From Bacteroidales bacterium (GTDB taxonomy: Bacteria > Bacteroidota > Bacteroidia > Bacteroidales > Dysgonomonadaceae): a stretch of 33,772 nucleotides of DNA. Below the pieces are notes generated by a model that had not been told where the DNA came from, made no database searches, and saw only the letters and a program-made list of their open reading frames with translations. How positions within the stretch are numbered: the first letter of the stretch is position 1; every line of letters starts with the position of its first letter. Where the stretch lies: assembly GCA_012728155.1 (NCBI GenBank), contig JAAYFR010000099.1:1-33772 (forward strand). The letters are read 5' to 3'. Made by a program: the position numbers and the translations under genes. Of this stretch, positions 16,587 through 25,658 are shown piece after piece.

Positions 16587-18434
16587 TCATGATTCCACTT
16601 TCCCACTTTTCCTCAGCTTACCCTCCATCTCTTCGATGGCTTTCATTGTGTCGTTATAGATTTGGCCCATCTCTGCATTGGATTCGGCAGGAGCGTACCG
16701 CGCGAATTCACAACTATCTAAAATCTCCATAAATTGATTTGCCAGCGATTCACTGACTCCTTTTTTCGATAGCTCTGCTTCAATATTATTTTTTGAAAGT
16801 CGTGCCAACGGTATCGAGAGCTTATCGCTGAAATATCCCCATATTGCGCGGAGTACCTCTTCATAGAAGTGCTCTTTATCTTCTTCTTTGAGATAGTTGT
16901 TGGCCGTTTTCAGTCGCTTGATGGCCATTTTATTTGCTTTTCGGTTACGCATCAACGCCACATTGGCATTCTCACGCGCCTGTTTCCGGTTAATCAGGAA
17001 TAGCAGGATGAGTGCCAGTAGAGGAATCAAATACCATAACCAGTAGCTCACTGAACCGACAAAGAAGGATGTGGCGGAGAGATAGGATGGCTCCTCTATT
17101 TTCAGGAAGCGTATATCCTGCTCCACCTTCACATCTTGGCGGTTCACAAAAGTGCCGGTCGTACCACTTCCCTGTTCCCCTTTCTCGATCTGTAGATGCT
17201 GTTCGGCCATGGTGAGTGTCTCGTAGCTGTTCTTGGCCGGGTCGAAATAGGTGAATTCTACGGCAGGGATGGTATAGGTACCTTCATAGCGGGGGATAGC
17301 CATGTACTCTATCTTCCTGATTCCGGTCAATCCGTTAGTCGTCACATTCAATGAGTTGGTCACTGTGGGGTCATACGTCTCGAAATTGTTGGGAAATTCT
17401 ATTTCCGGGTTACGGATCAGTTTCATATTTCCTGTTCCTGATACCTCCAATGTGATGGTGATCGCCTCATTGGCCTTTACTGTCGTAGCGTTGATTCCCG
17501 ATTTCAAATTGAACAGACCTACCGCGTTGGCATAGCTGGGGGGTCTATTTGCCGGGAGGGGTTTCACGTTGATTGACAAAGGGTTGGTGACCAGATTTTT
17601 TTTCACATCCACCATCACCTCTTGTGTTCCGAAGAAGGTAGAGACTCTTCTTCCTGAAGGAACAGAGAAGACCATCTCCAGGCTTCCCCGGGGGATGGAT
17701 ATTTGTCCCGACCGTTGTGGGAACAAGAGTGTTTTGCGCAGATCGGCGGTATAATAATTTCTTCCGTTATAGCGTTCCATCTGCAATTGTTGATTTGCAG
17801 GGAGATTGATCTCTTCCACCATAAACCCTTCGAATTCGGGGAACTGTATCTTTCCGAAATTGACCACGTTCAGTGTGGTATAGAGCCTGAAAGTAACCGT
17901 AAATCCCTCCTGTTCATACGGGGCATTTTTGGAGACAATGGCCCGGATAAAGGCATCTTCTGTTGAGACGGTAGCGTTGCCGGTAGCGGCTGAACGCTCT
18001 TCATTGCGTTGTCCACCTGGTGCTGCTTCTTGTGGTGGTGTCTCGTCGGGGGGGAGTACTTTTATTTGTAGGGAGTTCGATTCATAATTACTTCCGTTTA
18101 CCTTGATGGAGGCGGCGGGAATAGTGAATGTGCCCGTTTTTTTTGCTTCCAGGATATAGGTATAGGTGACGGAATTTTCGGAGGTAGTTTTTCCGTTCAC
18201 TGTCCGTTGGCTGAAGCTGGTGGATATGCTGGGGCCGAACAATATGTTGAAATCGGAAATTTCGGGAAGGCGGATATCTTTTCCCTCCTGGTTGAGGAGA
18301 TAGCTTAGCCGGAACTGCTCCCCTTCCACCACCGTTGCCGGGGCGGAAGCTTTAAATGTCACTTGCGCAGATAGCTGGTCGACGCCTGTCAGTAACAGCG
18401 CAAGAAAAAGAATATGTATATATATTTGTCTCAT
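16587..18434 (-). CDS. batD: BatD, oxygen tolerance membrane protein
   Basis: A protein of 615 residues from the ATG at 18434. A signal peptide (MRQIYIHILFLALLL, cleavage near LSAQ) is followed by a long periplasmic region of immunoglobulin-like sandwiches, the BatD domain, with repeated VVEGEQFRLSYLL- and ANEAITITLEVSGTGNMKLI-like strands. One membrane segment (VSYWLWYLIPLLALILLFLI) lies near 470-490, and a cytoplasmic helical tail follows. A start at 18446 is possible but overlaps batC and adds residues before the signal peptide, so I prefer 18434, which leaves five bases after the batC stop. It belongs to the MoxR/VWA cluster and probably forms a membrane complex with BatA and BatB. Confidence 0.9.
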   Translation of the reverse strand: MRQIYIHILFLALLLTGVDQLSAQVTFKASAPATVVEGEQFRLSYLLNQEGKDIRLPEISDFNILFGPSISTSFSQRTVNGKTTSENSVTYTYILEAKKTGTFTIPAASIKVNGSNYESNSLQIKVLPPDETPPQEAAPGGQRNEERSAATGNATVSTEDAFIRAIVSKNAPYEQEGFTVTFRLYTTLNVVNFGKIQFPEFEGFMVEEINLPANQQLQMERYNGRNYYTADLRKTLLFPQRSGQISIPRGSLEMVFSVPSGRRVSTFFGTQEVMVDVKKNLVTNPLSINVKPLPANRPPSYANAVGLFNLKSGINATTVKANEAITITLEVSGTGNMKLIRNPEIEFPNNFETYDPTVTNSLNVTTNGLTGIRKIEYMAIPRYEGTYTIPAVEFTYFDPAKNSYETLTMAEQHLQIEKGEQGSGTTGTFVNRQDVKVEQDIRFLKIEEPSYLSATSFFVGSVSYWLWYLIPLLALILLFLINRKQARENANVALMRNRKANKMAIKRLKTANNYLKEEDKEHFYEEVLRAIWGYFSDKLSIPLARLSKNNIEAELSKKGVSESLANQFMEILDSCEFARYAPAESNAEMGQIYNDTMKAIEEMEGKLRKSGKVES

Positions 18435-18439
18435 ATAAG

Positions 18440-19174
18440 TTACCAATTCTTATTATTCCTTCTGTTATTCTCTGCCTGTTCTTCCCTCTCTTTGGCCTTG
18501 ATCTGTTGTACTTTCTCCTGGGTCTCTTTTTCATCCTGTTCTATCGCCTGCAGTAGTTGTCGGGCATTGTCGCGTGACATCTGTTCCGGCTGGTCGGGTT
18601 GTTCCGCTCGTTTCTCCTGATTCTGGTCATTCTGCTGCGGTTGCTGTTCCTGTTGTTGCTCCTGATCTTGTTGTTGTTCCTGCTGGTCGTCTTGCTGATC
18701 ATCGTCTCCTCCGCCCTGTTCCTCTTCATCCTGGATCATCTTCTGTACCACCGCCAGGTTGTATCGCGCCTCATCATCCTGGGGATTCAACCGCAACGCC
18801 ATCTTATAAGCCTCCATCGAACCCTGCAACTCTTTCTTCTGGAGTATCGTATTTCCTGTGTTGTGCCAGGCGGCAGAGGCTGCTGTCGGATTTTCCTGCT
18901 CTAATGTGGTACAATGGTTGTACATCTCTATTGCCTGATCCCACTCTTTTTGTCGATAGAGGGCATTTCCCAAATTAAAGTTTGCCTCTTTGGATGCAGC
19001 ATTTCTCTCCACCGCATTCTGATAAGATTTGGCCGCATCGGAAAATTTCTCTTGTCGGTACTCCTTGTTCCCTTTACGGATATTCTTCCGGACCTCTTTT
19101 TGTGCGGAGAGCGCTGTGGGTAGCATCATCCCCATTAGAAAAAACAGAATATATTTTATAAAAACCTTATTCAT
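18440..19174 (-). CDS. batC: BatC, TPR protein with Gln-rich tail
   Basis: A 244-residue exported protein: signal peptide to about 24 (ALSAQ), TPR repeats over about 30-145 (NKEYRQEKFSDAAKSYQNAVE, NFNLGNALYRQKEWDQAIEMY in part), then an unusual stretch at about 150-195 made almost entirely of Gln, Asp, Glu and Asn, and a charged helical C-terminus. BatC is the periplasmic TPR partner in the Bat system. The Gln-rich linker is probably disordered. It starts 73 bases after batB and ends just before batD. Confidence 0.88.
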   Translation of the reverse strand: MNKVFIKYILFFLMGMMLPTALSAQKEVRKNIRKGNKEYRQEKFSDAAKSYQNAVERNAASKEANFNLGNALYRQKEWDQAIEMYNHCTTLEQENPTAASAAWHNTGNTILQKKELQGSMEAYKMALRLNPQDDEARYNLAVVQKMIQDEEEQGGGDDDQQDDQQEQQQDQEQQQEQQPQQNDQNQEKRAEQPDQPEQMSRDNARQLLQAIEQDEKETQEKVQQIKAKEREEQAENNRRNNKNW

Positions 19175-19247
19175 TGATCAATCCTTTGTAAAAACTGGCA
19201 ATTACCATACAATTAAAAACGTGATTCAATCAGAGTATATCAGCACA

Positions 19248-20270
19248 TCATTTGAACACCCTCACATTCCGGAAGAGCGGATTTTTCTTGTCATAAAGCA
19301 ATATCTCCACCACAAGTATCGTCAGTATTATCCAGGCGAGCATTGAGAATTTCTCATCATACTCCGAATAGGTAAGAGTGGTGGTCTTGCCTGTTTCCAA
19401 CTCATCGAGTTGTGTTTCCAATGCCCGGATAGCACTGTTTGAGTTGTCTGCCCGGATATAAAACCCTCCCCCACTTTGTGCGATCTCCATCGCCATCTGT
19501 TCATTGAGTCGGGAGACCACCACATTGCCTTCGGAGTCGGTCATGAAATTGCTTCCATACTCAGTGGAACGTATGGGTGAACCGTCGGGTGAGCCAATCC
19601 CGATCAGGTTGATCATCACACCTGCTTTTGCTGCTTCTGCGGCAATATTGACTGTGTTTTCACCATGATCTTCACCATCGGTAATGATCACCATCGCTTT
19701 ACTTATCTCCTGGTCAGCCGATAAGCAGCTCATTCCCAGGCTAATTGCTTGTCCAATTGCCGTTCCTTGTATCGGCACAAGACTCGGATCGATGGTGTTG
19801 AGGAAGATTTTTGCCGACTGGGTATCAGATGTCAGCGGCATCTGTACATAGGCCTCTCCCGCGAAAACGATCAGTGCCACCTTGTCATTCTTGCGCAGGT
19901 CGATCAGCCGCGACAATATCTGTTTGGCACGTGCCAGCCGGTTGGGTGATGCATCTTCGGCCAGCATTGAGTTAGAGACGTCGATGGCAATGACCAATTC
20001 GATTCCCTCTTTCTCCACCGTCTCCACCTTCGTGCCGAATTGTGGTCGGGCGATCATAAATATACCGGCACACAATGCTGCAAAGATAAGCCAAAATTTC
20101 AAATAGGAACGCTTTAGGGAGAGTTCGGGCATCATCATTTTAAGGGTGGCGAGATTACCCAGTTTCTGGACATCCTTGCGTTTTCTGATATTCAGAAAGA
20201 TGTATATTGCCAGCAACAGGGGCATGGCGAAAAATAGCCACAAATATTCCGGATTTCCGAATCTAAACAT
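19248..20270 (-). CDS. batB: BatB, VWA-domain membrane protein
   Basis: A 340-residue protein: two N-terminal membrane segments (about 8-27 and 58-75), a von Willebrand factor A domain, and a C-terminal membrane segment (LAWIILTILVVEILLY). The metal-ion site is intact: Asp97-x-Ser99-x-Ser101 in DVSNSM, a Thr in IQGTAIG and Asp in IITDGEDHG. VWA domains of this group work with MoxR AAA+ ATPases. It follows batA after 16 bases and has the same domain plan, so the pair arose by duplication. Confidence 0.92.
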   Translation of the reverse strand: MFRFGNPEYLWLFFAMPLLLAIYIFLNIRKRKDVQKLGNLATLKMMMPELSLKRSYLKFWLIFAALCAGIFMIARPQFGTKVETVEKEGIELVIAIDVSNSMLAEDASPNRLARAKQILSRLIDLRKNDKVALIVFAGEAYVQMPLTSDTQSAKIFLNTIDPSLVPIQGTAIGQAISLGMSCLSADQEISKAMVIITDGEDHGENTVNIAAEAAKAGVMINLIGIGSPDGSPIRSTEYGSNFMTDSEGNVVVSRLNEQMAMEIAQSGGGFYIRADNSNSAIRALETQLDELETGKTTTLTYSEYDEKFSMLAWIILTILVVEILLYDKKNPLFRNVRVFK

Positions 20271-20286
20271 ATCTATCCTACATTTA

Positions 20287-21276
20287 TCAAGGGACGCTCC
20301 TCAACCACGTCCTTCGTAATAATAACTCCAACAATATCAATCCCAGCGCAGTCAGTGCAAAGGGAAGGAACAGCTCTTTATGGCGCGTTACATTCTGTAC
20401 GCTGATGAGGTATTTCTCCATCTCGTCGATCTCGTCATACACCTGTCGAAGCCCTTCGGTATCTTGGGCACGGAAGTATTGTCCTCCGGTCATTGCGGCG
20501 ATTTCGGTGAGTGTTTTCTCATCGATATCCACCGGCATATTTTGCATTCTGATACCATAAGGAGTATTCACCGGGGTAGGGGCCATCCCTTTGGTGCCTG
20601 CTCCCACCGTATAGACCCGGATACCATAAGAGCGTGCCAGGTCGGCAGCAGTAAGGGGAGCGATCTGCCCGCTGTTATTGGTTCCATCGGTGAGCAGGAT
20701 CACTATGCGCGATTCCGATTCACTCTCTTTCAGCCGGTTTACCGAGGTAGCCAGTCCCAGTCCGATGGCCGTTCCATCTTCAATCATGCCAAATTCGATC
20801 TCATTGAGCAAGTTCAACAATATCTTATGATCGGTAGTGAGTGGACACTGCGTGAAACTTTCGCCCGCAAAGATCACCAATCCGATATTGTCGTTGGGGC
20901 GGTCGGTAATAAACTCCGACGCCACCTTCTTGGCCGCTTGTAGTCGATCGGGCTGCAGGTCCTGTGCCAGCATGGAACCCGACACGTCGAGTGCCAGCAC
21001 GATATCGATCCCTTGTGTTTCTGTCTCTTCCCAGCTGTTTACCGACTGTGGACGGGCAATTACAATAATGATTAATCCAATAGCGATTATTCTGAGTGCG
21101 AATGGGAGATGCCGAAAATAGACCCTAAAGCCAGGTTTCATCCCTTTAAAAGCGCTCGTTGAGGCGAGCTTGAACGAAGCTTGCGTCTTCGACAAGCGCA
21201 GCACATACCACACGATCAGCGGGATAATGAGCAGCAACAGATATAGGTATTTAGGATGTAAAAATTCCATCGTCAT
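20287..21276 (-). CDS. batA: BatA, VWA-domain membrane protein
   Basis: A 329-residue paralogue of BatB: N-terminal membrane segments near 10-28 and 60-75, a VWA domain with the metal site Asp97-x-Ser99-x-Ser101 in DVSGSM, Thr in EDGTAIG and Asp in LLTDGTNNS, and a C-terminal membrane helix near 305-322. BatA is the first bat gene in Bacteroides fragilis naming. Its ATG at 21276 overlaps the TGA of the upstream gene (ATGA), which implies translational coupling; a second ATG at 21270 would remove two residues. Confidence 0.92.
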   Translation of the reverse strand: MTMEFLHPKYLYLLLLIIPLIVWYVLRLSKTQASFKLASTSAFKGMKPGFRVYFRHLPFALRIIAIGLIIIVIARPQSVNSWEETETQGIDIVLALDVSGSMLAQDLQPDRLQAAKKVASEFITDRPNDNIGLVIFAGESFTQCPLTTDHKILLNLLNEIEFGMIEDGTAIGLGLATSVNRLKESESESRIVILLTDGTNNSGQIAPLTAADLARSYGIRVYTVGAGTKGMAPTPVNTPYGIRMQNMPVDIDEKTLTEIAAMTGGQYFRAQDTEGLRQVYDEIDEMEKYLISVQNVTRHKELFLPFALTALGLILLELLLRRTWLRSVP

Positions 21277-22361
21277 TTACTTTTTTCAATATTACTCTCC
21301 TCGTCTCTTCGTTCTCCAGTCTCCTTGCTCTCCCGTTCCGTTTCAGTCTTCTCTTCTTTCACGACAGGATCAGGCTCCCGGGTCTGGTTGACAAAGAAAT
21401 AGGAATTTACCAGACTCAGATCATTTTCATCGGGGTAGGGTTTGTACTTTGCAAATTTCACCAAATCGGAAGTCGACAGGATCTGTTTCAGGTTTTCATA
21501 TACCGACTCTACTTCGGTTATTTTTCGGATCTCATTCAGTATCTCGCCAGAGGTCATCTCCATCGCATTGATTCCTTCTCGTTCAAAGATATAGGTGCGC
21601 AGGATATCTGTGAGTTTGCTATAGAATTCTTTCTCCCTGCCTTGCAGCCATATTTTCTCTGCTTTGAGTTTGTCCAGCTCACTAATTGCACGCACATGTG
21701 CTGGCAACACTTGCGGCGGTGCAAAAAAATAGCCTTTCTTCTTTTTATTCAATACAAGGTAGATAATATAACCAATCGCTCCGATGATCAGTATCACTCC
21801 CAATAAAATCCAGAGTATCCACAAGTAGTCGCTCCATACGAAGGGGGCTTTTTGCACCGGTTTGATGTCGTAAAGTTGCAATTGCCTGAAATCGATAGAG
21901 TCGGTCTCCCCTTTCTGGATCTTTTCCAGGTAAGCCAATGTGGAATCGGAGAGTTCCGGTGAGGTGACCTTTAACCCGAATGAGTTGGAATAGATGGTAT
22001 CTGTTCCGTCGAAAAAAGGGATATAGGGTATATGGTAAAGGGTAGAATCGAACGAAGTGATTAGATAGTTGAAATTGAGGGTCATCACATTGTTTTCGAT
22101 AAGGGTATCGGGGGGTAGCATGGCAATCACTTCGATACCGGGCACAATCTCTTTTTCATATACCGGAAAATGAATAATCCTCTCTTTGGGTGTAATCACT
22201 TTGAGGTTGATGAGCGCCTGTTCACCGATCAATATTTCAGTAGGCTGTACGGTTGCCTGCACGGAAGTTTTTTGTGCGGCAAGGGGAGTAACGACGAATA
22301 AAAGGCAAAGCACCACTGAGGCCGCCCAAATTGAGATGATATGTTGTTTTTTTCGTTTCAA
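21273..22361 (-). CDS. Bat-cluster membrane protein, BatD-like N-terminus
   Basis: A 362-residue protein without a standard name. It has a signal peptide or first helix (about 10-29, ending LAAQ), a periplasmic region of beta-sandwich type (VQATVQPTEILIGEQALINLKVI in part) like the first module of BatD, one strong membrane segment near 172-200 followed by KKKKG, and a cytoplasmic helical part with a KLTDILRTYIFEREGI segment that also resembles the BatD tail. The last 40 residues are very rich in Glu, Lys and Arg. It is probably a short BatD relative that supports the MoxR-DUF58-BatA/B complex. It starts three bases after the DUF58 gene and overlaps batA. Confidence 0.75.
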   Translation of the reverse strand: MKRKKQHIISIWAASVVLCLLFVVTPLAAQKTSVQATVQPTEILIGEQALINLKVITPKERIIHFPVYEKEIVPGIEVIAMLPPDTLIENNVMTLNFNYLITSFDSTLYHIPYIPFFDGTDTIYSNSFGLKVTSPELSDSTLAYLEKIQKGETDSIDFRQLQLYDIKPVQKAPFVWSDYLWILWILLGVILIIGAIGYIIYLVLNKKKKGYFFAPPQVLPAHVRAISELDKLKAEKIWLQGREKEFYSKLTDILRTYIFEREGINAMEMTSGEILNEIRKITEVESVYENLKQILSTSDLVKFAKYKPYPDENDLSLVNSYFFVNQTREPDPVVKEEKTETERESKETGERRDEESNIEKSK

Positions 22362-22363
22362 AG

Positions 22364-23233
22364 TTACTTTCTCTGTTTAAATAGTTGTAGTAACAATTTC
22401 ACATAATCGCTTTCGGTGGAGACCGACACGCTATCCACGCCGCTCTGTCGGAAGGTATTGTCCATCGATATCTGCAGGTCGTTCCACCACGAGCGGTAGC
22501 GATCCCTCACCTTTTTGGAAGAGGTGTTGATCCATTGTTCTCCTCCCGTTTCGGGATCTTTCACTTTCATCAATCCTACCGGTTGTAATTCAGTGCTCAG
22601 CTTGTCATACACCTGAATAGCTGCCACATCATGCTTCTTTGCTGCAATCCGGAGTGCTTGTTTATAATCGCCAGCATCGATAAAATCGGATATCAGGAAG
22701 GCGGTGCACCGTTTTTTGATGGCGTTGGTCATGTAACGGAGGGTCTCATTCAGATCGGTACCGTTACCTTCAGGTTGAAATCCAAGTATTTCCCTGATAA
22801 TGTATAGGATATGTTTTCTTCCTTTTTTGGGAGGGATAAATTTCTCCACCTTATCGGTAAAGAAGATCACGCCGATTTTATCGTTGTTCTGGATTGCGGA
22901 GAATGCCAGTGTAGCGGCGATTTCTGCAACGATATCTCTTTTCAGCAAGGTGTGGGAGCCAAAACCGAGGCTTTCCGACACATCGATCAGCAGCATTACG
23001 GTCAGCTCACGCTCCTCTTCAAATATTTTGATATAGGGTCGGTTGTAACGCGCGGTCACATTCCAGTCGATATCGCGCATATCGTCTCCATACTGATACT
23101 CCCGAACCTCAGAGAAGGCCATACCTCGCCCTTTGAACGCAGAGTGGTACTCCCCGGCGAAGATATTTCGCGAAAGGCCCCGCGCCTTGATCTCTATATG
23201 TCGTACTTTTTTAAGTAGGTCGGTCGTCTCCAT
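22364..23233 (-). CDS. DUF58-domain protein (MoxR-associated)
   Basis: A 289-residue cytoplasmic DUF58 protein. The family signature is clear near 44-66: VREYQYGDDMRDIDWN followed by ARYNRPYIKIFEEE, and then the VWA-like strand LLIDVSESLGFG near 82-93. The C-terminal part keeps FLISDFIDAG and VAAIQVYD. DUF58 proteins are regularly encoded next to MoxR ATPases and VWA proteins and are thought to link them; the biochemical function is unproven. It lies 20 bases after moxR. Confidence 0.9.
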   Translation of the reverse strand: METTDLLKKVRHIEIKARGLSRNIFAGEYHSAFKGRGMAFSEVREYQYGDDMRDIDWNVTARYNRPYIKIFEEERELTVMLLIDVSESLGFGSHTLLKRDIVAEIAATLAFSAIQNNDKIGVIFFTDKVEKFIPPKKGRKHILYIIREILGFQPEGNGTDLNETLRYMTNAIKKRCTAFLISDFIDAGDYKQALRIAAKKHDVAAIQVYDKLSTELQPVGLMKVKDPETGGEQWINTSSKKVRDRYRSWWNDLQISMDNTFRQSGVDSVSVSTESDYVKLLLQLFKQRK

Positions 23234-23253
23234 CTCTCTTCTCCCTTTACTCC

Positions 23254-24249
23254 TTAGGGTACCTCTACCCTGTTCAGAATTTCGCTGACGATCTCTTCGG
23301 AAGTCATATTATTGGCTTCCGCCTCGTAGGTAAGGCCGATGCGATGGCGCATTACGTCGTGGCATACGGCACGGATATCTTCAGGGATCACATAACCGCG
23401 GCGCTTGATAAATGCGAAAGCGCGGGCAGCTAGCGCCAGGTTGATGGAAGCACGGGGTGATGCCCCGAAGCCGATCATCTCTTTCAGGTTTGCCATACCG
23501 AACTGGTCGGGGAAACGGGATGCAAATACGATATCCACAATATATTTACTGATTTTCTCATAGATATATACCTCTCTTACCACTTTACGAGCCTCCAGGA
23601 TCGCCTCCTTAGAGATAACGGCTTTGTCGATGGTTGCAGGTTCGAAGATATTCTGACGGATGATCTGTTTCTCCTCCTCTTTGGAGGGATAGGAGATGAT
23701 CACCTTCAGCATGAAACGGTCTACCTGCGCTTCCGGCAGCGGGTAGGTACCCTCCTGCTCGATAGGATTCTGTGTTGCCATCACCAGGAAAGGGTTGGGC
23801 AATGGATAAGTTTGCTCGCCGATGGTTACGTGACGCTCTTGCATCGCTTCGAGCAGTGCACTCTGCACTTTGGCGGGTGCCCGGTTGATCTCATCGGCCA
23901 GCACGAAATTGGCAAAGATGGGACCGTGCTTTACGAGAAACTCCTCATTTCGCTGGCTGTAGATCATGGTTCCAATCACGTCGGCCGGCAGCAGATCGGG
24001 GGTAAACTGGATACGGCTGTAATCGGCATCGATCAGTTGGGCCAGCGTTTTAATGGCCAGGGTCTTTGCCAAGCCGGGTACCCCTTCCAGCAGGATGTGC
24101 CCGTCGGACAATAATCCAATCAGCAGCGATTCCACTAAGTGTTTCTGTCCCACGATCACCTGATTCATCCCGGTAACGAGTGTTTGGACAAAGCCGCTCT
24201 TCTGTTCTATTCTCTCATTTAACTCCTTAATATCGACAACTTGGCTCAT
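23254..24249 (-). CDS. MoxR-family AAA+ ATPase
   Basis: A 331-residue AAA+ ATPase of the MoxR group, the probable chaperone-like engine of the Bat system. Walker A is GVPGLAKT at 56-63 (family form with Ala before Lys), Walker B VLADEINRAP begins at 116, sensor 1 is in VMATQNPIEQEGTYPLPEAQ (in part), and the arginine-finger region follows with DRFMLKV. The C-terminal lid has GASPRASINLA. MoxR proteins are thought to insert cofactors or assemble complexes together with VWA partners. It is the first gene of the eight-gene run, with a -7-like box 40 bases upstream. Confidence 0.93.
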   Translation of the reverse strand: MSQVVDIKELNERIEQKSGFVQTLVTGMNQVIVGQKHLVESLLIGLLSDGHILLEGVPGLAKTLAIKTLAQLIDADYSRIQFTPDLLPADVIGTMIYSQRNEEFLVKHGPIFANFVLADEINRAPAKVQSALLEAMQERHVTIGEQTYPLPNPFLVMATQNPIEQEGTYPLPEAQVDRFMLKVIISYPSKEEEKQIIRQNIFEPATIDKAVISKEAILEARKVVREVYIYEKISKYIVDIVFASRFPDQFGMANLKEMIGFGASPRASINLALAARAFAFIKRRGYVIPEDIRAVCHDVMRHRIGLTYEAEANNMTSEEIVSEILNRVEVP

Positions 24250-24288
24250 ATTTTTTTATTTATTGAAGTATTTATCTTTTTCGACTTA

Positions 24289-24296
24289 CAAAATTA
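24289..24296 (-). promoter_or_regulatory. Putative -7 box for the moxR-bat cluster
   Basis: The minus strand reads TAATTTTG, an exact TAnnTTTG match, 40 bases before the moxR start codon. No clear -33 TTTG lies upstream. Confidence 0.45.
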
Positions 24297-24442
24297 GAAA
24301 TGTTAAAGAGGTTTTGCACAGATTAGGGGTTAAAAATGTTTAAGTCTGTAGGATGACCCCCTTTCGAAATGATGGAAAAAAAATTGTTGCCTCAAGTATC
24401 GATGAAATGGCAGGCAGTTGGCGGGATTAAATTATCACTTCC

Positions 24443-24482
24443 TCCCGATAAATCGGGGCAAGTTGTCCCGACAAATCAGGAT
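24443..24482. repeat. Two tandem CCCGAT-type palindromes
   Basis: TCCCGATAAATCGGGG at 24443-24458 is an interrupted palindrome (CCCGAT, 2 bases, ATCGGG). A degenerate copy, TCCCGACAAATCAGGA, lies at 24466-24481, 23 bases further. A related palindrome is at 26769. They sit in the divergent moxR/tgt gap, directly upstream of the tgt promoter box. Confidence 0.75.
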
Positions 24483-24490
24483 TAATTTCC

Positions 24491-24498
24491 TATCTTTG
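24491..24498 (+). promoter_or_regulatory. Putative -7 box for tgt
   Basis: TATCTTTG matches TAnnTTTG, 30 bases before the TTG start codon. A TTG at 24463-24465 lies 25 bases upstream, slightly far for a -33 element. Confidence 0.5.
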
Positions 24499-24527
24499 CC
24501 CCCTAAACTCAGTCAGCTCAGATTATA

Positions 24528-25658
24528 TTGGATTTCCGATTAGTACATACCGACATCAGTTCGAACGCCCGGGCAGGCATCATTACCACCGACCATGGAG
24601 AGGTGGAGACTCCGGTTTTCATGCCGGTGGGCACTGTAGGAAGCGTAAAAGCAGTGCATGTCAGCGAGTTGAAAGAGGATATAGGAGCACAGATTATCTT
24701 AGGTAATAGCTACCATCTCTATCTGCGACCGGGTCTTGAGATTCTGCAGCAAGCAGGGGGATTACACCGGTTCAACAGTTGGCACAGGCCGATGCTGACC
24801 GATAGTGGAGGATTTCAGGTTTTCTCACTGACCGAAAACCGCAAGCTCTCGGAGGAGGGAGCGCAATTCCAGTCGCATATCGATGGTTCCCGTCATTTCT
24901 TTACACCGGAAAAGGTGGTGGATATCCAGCGTATTATCGGCGCCGATATCATGATGGCGTTCGATGAATGTACGCCGGGGGATGCCGATTATGATTATGC
25001 GAAAAGGTCGCTCGACCTTACAGAGCGGTGGCTCGACCGCTGTCTGGTTCGTTTTCGTGAGACAGAGTCGCCATACGGGTATCGCCAGACTCTTTTTCCC
25101 ATCGTCCAGGGATGTGTATATCCCGATCTACGACGTCGTGCCGCAGAAAATGTGGCAGCCAAAGAGGCGGATGGGAATGCTATCGGGGGGTTGGCTGTGG
25201 GTGAGCCTACCGAAAAGATGTACGAGATGGTGGAGTTGGTCAACGAGATCCTGCCGAAAGAGAAGCCGCGTTATCTGATGGGGGTGGGCAAGCCGGAAAA
25301 TATCTTGGAGGCGATTGAACGGGGTGTGGATATGTTCGATTGCATCATGCCCACGCGCAATGGCCGTAACGGGCAGATTTTTACCAAGCAGGGAGTGATG
25401 AACATGCGCAACGATCGGTGGAAGAACGATTTCTCTCCCATTGAGGAAGATGGCGCCTCGTTTGTAGATACCCTCTACAGCAAAGCCTATCTGCGCCATC
25501 TCATCAACGCTAACGAGATATTGGGATTGCAAATTGCTTCCATTCATAACCTGGCCTTTTATATATGGTTGGTACAGGAGGCAAGAAAACATATCATCGC
25601 CGGCGATTTCCCGAAGTGGAAGTCGGCGATGTTAGAAAATGTAACCAGACGATTATGA
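24528..25658 (+). CDS. tgt: tRNA-guanine transglycosylase
   Basis: A 376-residue enzyme that exchanges guanine 34 of GUN-anticodon tRNAs for a queuine precursor. The start is TTG; the protein then reads MDFRLVHTD, which is the expected N-terminus, and no in-frame ATG lies upstream near it. DSGGFQVFS near 93-101 holds the general Asp, and GVDMFDCIMPTRNGRNG holds the nucleophile Asp. GGLAVGEP is the form found in preQ1-using bacterial enzymes. The usual C-terminal zinc cluster CxCxxC is missing: the equivalent segment reads EEDGASFVDTLYSKAYLRHL. The ATG of the next gene overlaps the stop (ATGA). Confidence 0.93.
   Translation: MDFRLVHTDISSNARAGIITTDHGEVETPVFMPVGTVGSVKAVHVSELKEDIGAQIILGNSYHLYLRPGLEILQQAGGLHRFNSWHRPMLTDSGGFQVFSLTENRKLSEEGAQFQSHIDGSRHFFTPEKVVDIQRIIGADIMMAFDECTPGDADYDYAKRSLDLTERWLDRCLVRFRETESPYGYRQTLFPIVQGCVYPDLRRRAAENVAAKEADGNAIGGLAVGEPTEKMYEMVELVNEILPKEKPRYLMGVGKPENILEAIERGVDMFDCIMPTRNGRNGQIFTKQGVMNMRNDRWKNDFSPIEEDGASFVDTLYSKAYLRHLINANEILGLQIASIHNLAFYIWLVQEARKHIIAGDFPKWKSAMLENVTRRL

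Noticed and set aside
18574..18978. 134-codon + strand frame inside batC
   Set aside because: It is a by-product of the Gln-rich repeat composition on the opposite strand and contains no domain.
20380..20943. 187-codon + strand frame inside batA
   Set aside because: It is opposite the conserved VWA domain and its composition is typical of an antisense shadow of coding DNA.
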